This document shows, one piece after another, positions 16,313 through 22,789 of a stretch of DNA of 44,474 nt. Both the position numbers and the translations under genes were made by a program. Location: contig NZ_JANCPR020000066.1 in the NCBI RefSeq assembly GCF_028657195.3, forward strand, positions 1 through 44,474, read 5' to 3'. The notes beneath the pieces are model-generated. The model was given only the letters and a program-made list of their open reading frames with translations, was not told the DNA's origin and did no database searches. How positions within the stretch are numbered: the first letter of the stretch is position 1; every line of letters starts with the position of its first letter. Origin of the DNA: Streptomyces iconiensis (GTDB taxonomy: Bacteria; Actinomycetota; Actinomycetes; Streptomycetales; Streptomycetaceae).

Positions 16313-19300
16313 TGCTGCTCGCTCCCGTTGCCGTTGCCGTACTGCGGGTCGTAACCGCCGTTGTGGCCGTCGTAGCCGCCCTGCTGGTATCCGTACGGGT
16401 CGGCCGCCTGCTGGGCCGCGTACTGCTGCGCGGCTGCCTGCTGGGCCGCTGCCTGCTGGGCCTGCCACTCCTCGTACGTGGGCTGCGGCTGCTGCTGGTC
16501 GTAGGACTGCTGGTAGGGCTGCTGGTACGGCTGGTCGTAGGGCTGTTCGTACTGCTGCTGGTCGTAGGGCTGTTCGTACTGCTGCTGGTCGTACTGCTGC
16601 TGGTACGGGGTCTGGTCGTACGGGGTCTGCTGCGGGACGTACGGCTGCTGGCCGTAGGGGTCGGCGTATCCCTGGTCGTAGGGCGCCTGTTCGGGGACAG
16701 CGGGCGGGGCCTGCGGAGGCGGGGGCGGCGCGTCACCGAAGGGCTGGGCGCCGTCCTCGTGGGGTGCGTCGTCGCCGGGTGACTCCTCGGCCGCCGCCTG
16801 TGCGCGCAGCCTGCGCGCGCGGCGGCCGTCGCCCGTGGCGGGCTGTTCCTCGACGAGCGGTGCCTCCGGAAGATCGTCGTCCACGTCGCGGCTGCGCCCT
16901 GGCAGCGCGAGGACGAGAACGACCAGCATCAGGAAGCCCTGCGCCCATGTCCACGCGGTGTGCGTGAGCGGGGTCTCGTACGTGAGGTCGAGCGTGCCGC
17001 CCTCGGTGGGGAGTTCGAACCCCTGCGCCCAGCCGTCGACCGTGACCGGCTTCAGCCGGTTGCCGTTGAGCGTGGCCCGCCACCCGCTGTCCGCCGTGTC
17101 CGCGACGCGCAGGACGCGCCCCGAGGGGCCGGAGGGCAGCTTGGTATGCGCTTCGACGGGGCCTGCCGCGACGGCGCGTGGGGCGGTCACGGCACCGGCT
17201 GCGCCGGTCTCCGCGTCGCCCGGCACGATCGAGACCCGGGAGACCTGCTGGTCCACCCGCCACAGCGCGCTGCCGTCCTCCTGGCTGAGCCGGGTCAGGC
17301 CAGGAGTCGCGTCGAGCACCCTGCTCATCTCGCGGGAGGCGCCGTCGCGCAGGAGGACGTAGCGGACGGCATAGCCGCCCAACTGGCTTGTCTGGTCGGC
17401 GCCCGAGCCCGCCACGAGGTTGGAGACGACACCGTCGAGCCGCCTGTCGCCCGCGTCCGACGAGGCCAGATCGGCATCGCCCAGCCGGGCGCCCGAACCG
17501 CGCACCAGGGTGTACGAGATGTGCGAGGAAGCCTCCCCGCCGTCGAGCACCAGCGTGCGGGCCTGGTCGGAGGTGCGGCTCTCCTCCGCGACGAAGGCGG
17601 GAACCTGTACGGGGTCGCGGCGCGAGAGCGGGCCGTCGGCACCACCGGCCATCCAGCCGACGGCCGCGAACAGCGGCGCCGCGACGGCCGCAGCCGCCAC
17701 GAGGACCGCGACGGGCTGCTTCCAGCCGAAGCTCTGCGACGCGACGCGCTCCCTGGCACCGTCCGCACCGACGGCGGCGGCGCTGAGCAGCCCGAGACCG
17801 TAGACGAGGGTGGCGGGGCCCGCCCACGCCGAGCCGTTGGAGAGCCCCGCGAACAGGAGTCCGGCGAGCGCGGCTGCCCAGGCGGAACGGATCGCCAACT
17901 GCCGCTCGGCGCGCAGCAGTGCGGCGAGCCCGGCGAGCACCAGGCCGACGAGGAAGAGCCCGTTCGTGGTACCGGGCCCGCCGGGCGACAGGGTGAGCAG
18001 GTCCACCGGCGAGGCGGTGCCGTTCCCGAAGGGGAGCCCGGCCTCGGACAGGAAGCGCTCCGGATCGGTGAGCAGCGACAGCGACCAGGGCGCGAGCAGC
18101 GCCAGCGGGGTCGCCAGCACGGCGAGGCCGCGCAGCGCGCTTCCGGCGAGCGAGCTGCCCTCTCCCCTGCGTACGGCGACCAGGACCACCGTGAGCAGCA
18201 GCGCGATCGGCCAGACCACGGGGGTGAAGGCGGTGGTGAAGGTCAGCAGCAGCGCGTAGGCCCACGCGGAGCGCCAGCCCGGCTTGCCGCGCAGCCCGCC
18301 GGCCGAGGCTGCGGCGCGGGCGAGCAGCGGCAGCAGCACGGCGAGCACGGCGGTACCGATCCGGCCTCCGGCGAGGGCACCGGTCGCCGCCGGAAGGAAG
18401 GCGTAGGCAACGCTGCCCCAGGCCCGCACGAGCCGTGACTCGACGAGGGGCCGCGAGGCGAAGTACGCGGTGAGCCCGGCCAGCGGGACGGAGCACACCA
18501 GGAGCAGGGTGAGCGCGAGGCCCGTACTGCCGAACAGGAGGGTCGCGACGGTGGCGAGCATCGCCAGGTAGGGCGGCGCCGACTGGGTGCCGCCCGTGCC
18601 GACGGGATGCCAGCCGTCCATGTAGCGCGACCACAGTTCGGAGACCCCGTCGGGCGCGGGGAGCAGGGCGCCTCCGGCCAGCGACCCGCCGCCGAGCAGC
18701 GCGCGGCAGGCGACGACGGACACGAGGAGGAGAACGGCGAAGAGTACGGGCCCCGGCTTCTGCGCGAGCCTCTTGAGCCGCGCGAACTGCTCGACCTCCA
18801 GGAAGTCGGCGTCCTCGTCCCCCGGCCCCGACTCGACGGCGCCGTGCCGCCCTCCGGAGATGAGTTCGGGTTCGGAGCGTCCGCCGAAGTTGCTGGCGAC
18901 CTGCTCGGCCGTCGCGCGCAGTGTCGCGCCCGGCGGTGGGAAGAGGGGGCGCAGTTCCTTGTGCGTGACGGCCGGTTTCCCGCGCTTGCCACGGGCTCCG
19001 AGTACGCGTCCGCCGCGCAGGAGGGTGCCGAAGAGTCCCGCGATCTCGTCGAGCGCCTGTCCCGGCACCTTGCCGACGAGATACGCGAGGGTACGCAGCA
19101 GCGTCCCGAGGACGAGCCGTACGAGGACCCAGGGGAGCAGCGCGGCCGGTGCGTTGGCCAGCAGCGTGTAGACGGCGCCGGCCTTGTCGACGCGGTGCGG
19201 GCTCGCGCCCTTGCTGGCACGTCCGACGCAGTCGACGGGGCGGCGCTCACGCGAGGCCGCCTCCGCGTGGCGCATGACGGCGTCGGGCGCGACGAGGACG

Positions 19301-20124
19301 CGGTGACCCGCCGCGTGTGCGCGCCAGCACAGATCGAGGTCGTCCCGCATCAGCGGCAGCCTGCGGTCGAAACCGCCGAGCTGTTCGAAGACATCGCGCC
19401 TGATGAGCATTCCGGCGGAGGAGACGGAGAGCACGGGCCGCACCTGGTCGTGCTGGCCCTGGTCCTGCTCGCGCCGCTCGACCCCGGTCCACCGCCGCCC
19501 GCTGTGGGCGACGGAGACGCCCGCCTCCAGGAGCTGCCTGCGGTCGTACCAACTGCGCAGCTTGGGGCCCGTGATGCTGACCGAGGGGTCGGCGTCGACG
19601 ACGCGGAGCAGCTGGGCGAGCGCGTCCGCCTCGGGGGCGCAGTCGTCGTGCAGGAGCCACAGCCACTGCACGGGTTCGCCGTGCGGCAGCTCAGGCATGT
19701 CGTAGGCGTCGTCGCGCCAGGTGCGGGTGACGGGGTCCCAGCCGCTGGGGCGCTTGAGATACGGGAGGTCGTCGGGTGTGAGGACGGGCGCGGTGCGCGC
19801 CGCCTCCTCGACGGCGGTGCCGAATCCGGTGCGGCGTGCCATGTGCAGCACGTGGTCGGCGCCGAGTGCCTCGGTGAGCAGTCCGGCCGAGTCGTCGGCG
19901 CTGCCGGTGTCGGCGGCGATGACGTTCTGCACGGGGCGTTCCTGGCCGAGCAGTCCTGACAGCGCGTCAGGCAGCCAGCGGGCGCCGTCGTGTGCCACGA
20001 GAACGGCGGTGACGACGTGCCGTGGGAACTCGGGTGAAGTGGTGGGAGCCGTCACCGATGGGGTGGGGGCCAACCCTGCTGTGGCCGCCTCGTAATGGGC
20101 CGCCGGATGGCTGTGCACGGACAT
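16309..20124 (-). CDS. Large membrane glycosyltransferase family 2 protein with Gln/Tyr-rich tail
   Basis: A protein of about 1271 aa. The cytoplasmic GT2 domain (about residues 30-320) shows VTAVLVAHDGARWLPDALSG, the acidic site LLHDDCAPEADAL, LSVSSAGMLIRRDVFEQLGG and the acceptor-site motif MRDDLDLCWRAH. Hydrophobic helices start near residue 330 and a dense multi-span region runs from about 470 to 850, followed by a large probably extracytoplasmic domain and a final membrane helix (AWTWAQGFLMLVVLVLALPG). The last 110 residues or so are low complexity, dominated by Gln, Tyr, Pro and Asp (QQYEQPYDQ repeated). It probably transfers an activated sugar onto a lipid or extracellular acceptor. 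The ATG at 20124 is chosen because GGGAGGG lies upstream and the extra frame before it is not conserved. Coupled to the DUF5719 gene. The substrate is unknown. Confidence 0.85.
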   Translation of the reverse strand: MSVHSHPAAHYEAATAGLAPTPSVTAPTTSPEFPRHVVTAVLVAHDGARWLPDALSGLLGQERPVQNVIAADTGSADDSAGLLTEALGADHVLHMARRTGFGTAVEEAARTAPVLTPDDLPYLKRPSGWDPVTRTWRDDAYDMPELPHGEPVQWLWLLHDDCAPEADALAQLLRVVDADPSVSITGPKLRSWYDRRQLLEAGVSVAHSGRRWTGVERREQDQGQHDQVRPVLSVSSAGMLIRRDVFEQLGGFDRRLPLMRDDLDLCWRAHAAGHRVLVAPDAVMRHAEAASRERRPVDCVGRASKGASPHRVDKAGAVYTLLANAPAALLPWVLVRLVLGTLLRTLAYLVGKVPGQALDEIAGLFGTLLRGGRVLGARGKRGKPAVTHKELRPLFPPPGATLRATAEQVASNFGGRSEPELISGGRHGAVESGPGDEDADFLEVEQFARLKRLAQKPGPVLFAVLLLVSVVACRALLGGGSLAGGALLPAPDGVSELWSRYMDGWHPVGTGGTQSAPPYLAMLATVATLLFGSTGLALTLLLVCSVPLAGLTAYFASRPLVESRLVRAWGSVAYAFLPAATGALAGGRIGTAVLAVLLPLLARAAASAGGLRGKPGWRSAWAYALLLTFTTAFTPVVWPIALLLTVVLVAVRRGEGSSLAGSALRGLAVLATPLALLAPWSLSLLTDPERFLSEAGLPFGNGTASPVDLLTLSPGGPGTTNGLFLVGLVLAGLAALLRAERQLAIRSAWAAALAGLLFAGLSNGSAWAGPATLVYGLGLLSAAAVGADGARERVASQSFGWKQPVAVLVAAAAVAAPLFAAVGWMAGGADGPLSRRDPVQVPAFVAEESRTSDQARTLVLDGGEASSHISYTLVRGSGARLGDADLASSDAGDRRLDGVVSNLVAGSGADQTSQLGGYAVRYVLLRDGASREMSRVLDATPGLTRLSQEDGSALWRVDQQVSRVSIVPGDAETGAAGAVTAPRAVAAGPVEAHTKLPSGPSGRVLRVADTADSGWRATLNGNRLKPVTVDGWAQGFELPTEGGTLDLTYETPLTHTAWTWAQGFLMLVVLVLALPGRSRDVDDDLPEAPLVEEQPATGDGRRARRLRAQAAAEESPGDDAPHEDGAQPFGDAPPPPPQAPPAVPEQAPYDQGYADPYGQQPYVPQQTPYDQTPYQQQYDQQQYEQPYDQQQYEQPYDQPYQQPYQQSYDQQQPQPTYEEWQAQQAAAQQAAAQQYAAQQAADPYGYQQGGYDGHNGGYDPQYGNGNGSEQQ
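16531..16603 (-). repeat. 27-bp tandem repeat encoding QQYEQPYDQ
   Basis: Two perfect copies of a 27-bp unit (16531-16557 and 16558-16584) and a partial third lie in the tail of the large glycosyltransferase. Each copy encodes QQYEQPYDQ. The unit length, a multiple of three, lets copies be gained or lost without frameshift. Confidence 0.8.
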
Positions 20125-20213
20125 CGAGGTAGGGGCCCTCCCCGGGGTGCGGGGGCCTCGCGGCGGTGCCGCGTAAGGCTGCAAGCCCCCGGAAGACGCG
20201 ATCGGATGCGGTG

Positions 20214-20286
20214 GACGCACGCGCCTCGTAAAAGGGGTGGTGCGTCTCGGACGGCCCCACACTAACGGCTCGCCCCAGCCCGTCCG
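20214..20286 (-). terminator. Hairpins 3' of whiB
   Basis: On the minus strand after whiB, CGGACGG/CCGTCCG (20248-20254 with 20280-20286) and GACGCAC/GTGCGTC (20214-20220 with 20240-20246) can each form 7-bp stems. Either could end the whiB transcript before the glycosyltransferase. The loops are long, so this is tentative. Confidence 0.35.
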
Positions 20287-20361
20287 GCGCCTCCGTGCAA
20301 CTGCCTCCGCCGGTCCCGGCGATGCCCGCTCGACGGGTGCCGGTCACCTCATACAGCTGGG

Positions 20362-20625
20362 TCAGACAGCGGCCTTCTTCAGGCGGCGACGTTCACGTTC
20401 GGACAGTCCGCCCCAAATGCCGAAACGCTCGTCATTCGCGAGTGCGTATTCAAGGCATTCGGAGCGGACTTCGCAGGCGAGGCAGACCTTCTTCGCCTCT
20501 CGGGTCGATCCGCCCTTCTCGGGGAAGAACGACTCGGGGTCGGTCTGCGCGCACAAGGCGCGCTCCTGCCAGCCGAGCTCTTCGTCCGCCTCTTCGACCA
20601 GCAGTTGTTGGAACAGCTCGGTCAT
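20362..20625 (-). CDS. whiB: WhiB, iron-sulfur transcription factor for sporulation septation
   Basis: A protein of 87 aa that matches my memory of Streptomyces WhiB over its full length. WhiB acts with WhiA to turn on septation genes in aerial hyphae. Four cysteines at 25, 48, 51 and 57 (C-X22-C-X2-C-X5-C) bind the [4Fe-4S] cluster. The turn FGIWGG (residues 68-73) is the family GVWGG motif, and the basic tail RERRRLKKAAV follows. ATG at 20625 has CGAGGGG upstream. A good vegetative-type promoter lies at 20700-20729. It is the orthologue of mycobacterial WhiB2, which sits in the same gene order, divergent from the genes leading to fbiA. Confidence 0.97.
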   Translation of the reverse strand: MTELFQQLLVEEADEELGWQERALCAQTDPESFFPEKGGSTREAKKVCLACEVRSECLEYALANDERFGIWGGLSERERRRLKKAAV

Positions 20626-20687
20626 GTGCGCGCCCCTCGTCCGTCTTTGCGTCCCCGTGATGCTGTCGTTATCGAACCGGCTTGAAC

Positions 20688-20729
20688 GACACGAGTGAAA
20701 TTACAAGTGTGCCGATCCGGGCCAGTCAA
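20688..20729 (-). promoter_or_regulatory. whiB promoter with a GACAC motif at its start site
   Basis: On the minus strand, TTGACT (20724-20729) and TGTAAT (20700-20705) are separated by 18 bases, a good fit to the main sigma factor. The expected start site is near 20693. GACAC, the core motif bound by WhiA, is at 20688-20692 (plus strand), and AGTGA, a half-site seen in BldD operators, is at 20694-20698. Regulation by either factor is inference from position. Confidence 0.5.
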
Positions 20730-21045
20730 GCCGAGATCTGCTATTGAGCCCGTTATTCACTCGGCGGAACCAAGCCTTCGCAGTAAGTGTTCAAATCACC
20801 ACGAACTATGACACTCGCGCCGGGAGGCTGGGCGAATTGCCCGTCTCCTTCCCGGAGAACGCGGTGACCTGCGGCCACGTTCCGGCGTACCCCCCGGATG
20901 GCCCTGATCACATTCGGATCACAGAAGCGCAACGGCGTTCGTCGGCACGACTGGTGCGCCACCTCTCCCCGGAGAACCCGCACAAACCTTTCGTCGCACG
21001 GGGCAACCAGAAGCGGTGAACATCGCGCCCGAACGGGACATCCGG

Positions 21046-21076
21046 TTGACATCGGGGCGTGCGGCCCGCTCTGCTT
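21046..21076 (+). promoter_or_regulatory. Possible promoter of the cysteine dioxygenase-fbiAB operon
   Basis: TTGACA at 21046-21051 is a perfect -35 box. A -10 about 18 bases later (TCTGCT) is poor. If used, transcription would start near 21082, roughly 90 nt before the leader peptide. The rest of 20730-21170 holds no gene that I can support. Confidence 0.25.
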
Positions 21077-21172
21077 GGCCGCATGCCAGCGACCTCTGAG
21101 TTCCGAACGGCCGGCGGAGACCTCTCCGCGCGGTCCGACGGGGGCCGGTGCTCCCCCGCCGCCTCGGATGTC

Positions 21173-21202
21173 ATGGAGTCCTGTCGCTGTCGCTGTTGTT
21201 GA
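21173..21202 (+). CDS. Cysteine-rich leader peptide MESCRCRCC
   Basis: ATG GAG TCC TGT CGC TGT CGC TGT TGT TGA encodes nine residues, four of them Cys, all with the UGU codon, which is rare in high-GC genes where UGC is normal. It ends 69 bp before the start of a cysteine dioxygenase. Cys-rich short frames are reported in mycobacteria as cysteine-responsive attenuators of sulfur genes, and this looks like the same class. No Shine-Dalgarno site precedes the ATG; the mycobacterial ones are leaderless, but I do not see a matching promoter here. The codons TGTCGCTGTT (21188-21197) are perfectly complementary to 21275-21284, just inside the downstream gene. Translation is inferred, not shown. Confidence 0.65.
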   Translation: MESCRCRCC

Positions 21203-21271
21203 GCGCTCCTCCTCCGACAGCCGGGCCGCGCACGCGCGGCGTTCCTCTCCAGTACAAGGGCGTATCCGCAC

Positions 21272-21763
21272 GTGAACAGCGACAACGAGATCGCGGGCGA
21301 CCTGACCGCGATCCCGCACCTCCTTCCCGCGACCCCCGCGCACCCCTCGACCGTGGCGGGCTACGCCGGGCTCGTCCGCACCCTCTCCGCCGACCGCGCC
21401 TCCTGGGCGCCGCTCGTGCGCTACGACCCGGTCTCGCGCTGGTACCACCGGCTGCGCACAGGGCCCGGATACGAGGTGTGGCTGCTCAGCTGGCTGCCGG
21501 GGCAGGGCAGCGGGCGGCACGACCACGGGGCTTCCTCCGGCGTCTTCGGCGTCCTTGAGGGCGAGTTGACCGAGCACGGGCGGTCGGCACGCGGGCTCAC
21601 CTCCGGGGACGTACGGGTGTTCGCGCCCGGCTATGTGCACGAAGTGGTCAACGACGGTCTGGAACCGGCCGTGAGTGTGCACGTCTACTTCCCCGGGCTG
21701 ACCGAGATGCCGATGCACTGCTCCGTGGGCCGCGCGGAGGCGCGCGATGCCCTGGCCAGGTGA
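21272..21763 (+). CDS. Cysteine dioxygenase, type I family (cupin)
   Basis: A protein of 163 aa of the bacterial cysteine dioxygenase family, which oxidises cysteine to cysteine sulfinate with a mononuclear iron. The three-His iron site is visible: RHDHGASSGVFGVLEGEL gives two His in cupin motif 1, and PGYVHEVVNDG in motif 2 gives the third. SRWYHRLRTGPGYEVWLLSWLPGQGSG is the usual lead-in, with Arg for the carboxylate of cysteine. The GTG start at 21272 has AAGGG 11 bases upstream, a rather long spacing, so initiation may be weak and open to control. It is the first gene of a likely three-gene operon with fbiA (33 bp away) and fbiB, and is preceded by a Cys-rich leader peptide. Substrate could also be another thiol such as 3-mercaptopropionate. 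Confidence 0.85.
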   Translation: MNSDNEIAGDLTAIPHLLPATPAHPSTVAGYAGLVRTLSADRASWAPLVRYDPVSRWYHRLRTGPGYEVWLLSWLPGQGSGRHDHGASSGVFGVLEGELTEHGRSARGLTSGDVRVFAPGYVHEVVNDGLEPAVSVHVYFPGLTEMPMHCSVGRAEARDALAR

Positions 21764-21796
21764 CGGGGCCGGGCTCCCGGCTGCGAGACTGTGCCC

Positions 21797-22789
21797 ATGC
21801 AGCGCATTGTGGTTCTGGCCGGGGGCATCGGCGGTGCCCGCTTCCTCCGCGGGCTCAAGTCGGCGGCGCCGGAAGCGGACATCACCGTCATCGGGAACAC
21901 CGGCGACGACATCCATCTGTTCGGGCTGAAGGTCTGCCCCGACCTCGACACCGTGATGTACACGCTCGGCGGTGGCATCCATGAGGACCAGGGCTGGGGG
22001 CGGGCCGGGGAGACCTTCGCCGTGAAGGAGGAGCTGGCCGCCTACGGCGTCGGACCCGAGTGGTTCGGGCTCGGCGACAAGGACTTCGCCACCCATATCG
22101 TCCGTACTCAGATGCTCGGCGCCGGATACCCGCTCAGCGCGGTCACCGAGGCGCTGTGCGCGCGGTGGAACCCCGGGGTGCGGCTGCTGCCCATGACGGA
22201 CGACCGGGTCGAGACACATGTGCTGATCGACACGGCGGACCTGGACGGCTCCTCGGGGGATGACGCCGAGAGCGGTCGCAGGGCCGTGCACTTCCAGGAG
22301 TACTGGGTACGGCTGCGTGCCTCCGTCCCGGCGCACGCCGTGGTGCCCGTCGGCGCCGACGTCGCCAAGCCGGGGCCCGGCGTGCTGGAGGCCATCGCGG
22401 ACGCCGATGTCGTGCTCTTCCCGCCGTCCAACCCCGTGGTGAGCGTCGGCACGATTCTGGCCGTGCCCGGCATCCGGGAGGGCATCGCCGACGCCGACGT
22501 ACCCGTCGTCGGGCTGTCGCCGATCGTCGGGAACGCGCCCGTGCGCGGCATGGCCGACAAGGTGCTGTCCGCCGTGGGCGTCGAGACGACCGCTGCGGCG
22601 GTCGCGCAGCACTACGGTTCGGGGCTGTTGGACGGATGGCTGGTCGACACGGTCGACGCCGGCTCCGTACAGGCCGTCGAGGAGGCGGGCATCAGATGCC
22701 GCGCCGTACCGCTGATGATGAAGGACACGGAGGCGACGGCGCTGATGGCACGGCAGGCGCTGGAGCTGGCCGAGGAGGTACGGGCGTGA
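21797..22789 (+). CDS. fbiA: FbiA, phospho-lactate/PEP transferase of F420 synthesis
   Basis: A protein of 330 aa, the CofD/FbiA family. In actinobacteria it joins the phosphoenolpyruvyl moiety from an activated GPP-type donor to the deazaflavin FO, giving dehydro-F420-0. Family signatures are MQRIVVLAGGIGGARFLRGL at the N-terminus, GNTGDDIHLFGLKVCPDLDT, and PPSNPVVSVGTILAVPGIRE with SPIVGNAPVRGMADK. ATG at 21797 is chosen because it gives the conserved N-terminus; a GTG two codons upstream is possible. The stop overlaps the start of fbiB by four bases (GTGA), so the two are translationally coupled. No key block is missing. Confidence 0.96.
   Translation: MQRIVVLAGGIGGARFLRGLKSAAPEADITVIGNTGDDIHLFGLKVCPDLDTVMYTLGGGIHEDQGWGRAGETFAVKEELAAYGVGPEWFGLGDKDFATHIVRTQMLGAGYPLSAVTEALCARWNPGVRLLPMTDDRVETHVLIDTADLDGSSGDDAESGRRAVHFQEYWVRLRASVPAHAVVPVGADVAKPGPGVLEAIADADVVLFPPSNPVVSVGTILAVPGIREGIADADVPVVGLSPIVGNAPVRGMADKVLSAVGVETTAAAVAQHYGSGLLDGWLVDTVDAGSVQAVEEAGIRCRAVPLMMKDTEATALMARQALELAEEVRA

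Noticed and set aside
20744..21019. A 91-codon plus-strand frame between whiB and cysteine dioxygenase
   Set aside because: It begins with TTG without a ribosome site, has no recognisable motif, and lies in the AT-richer promoter region of whiB.
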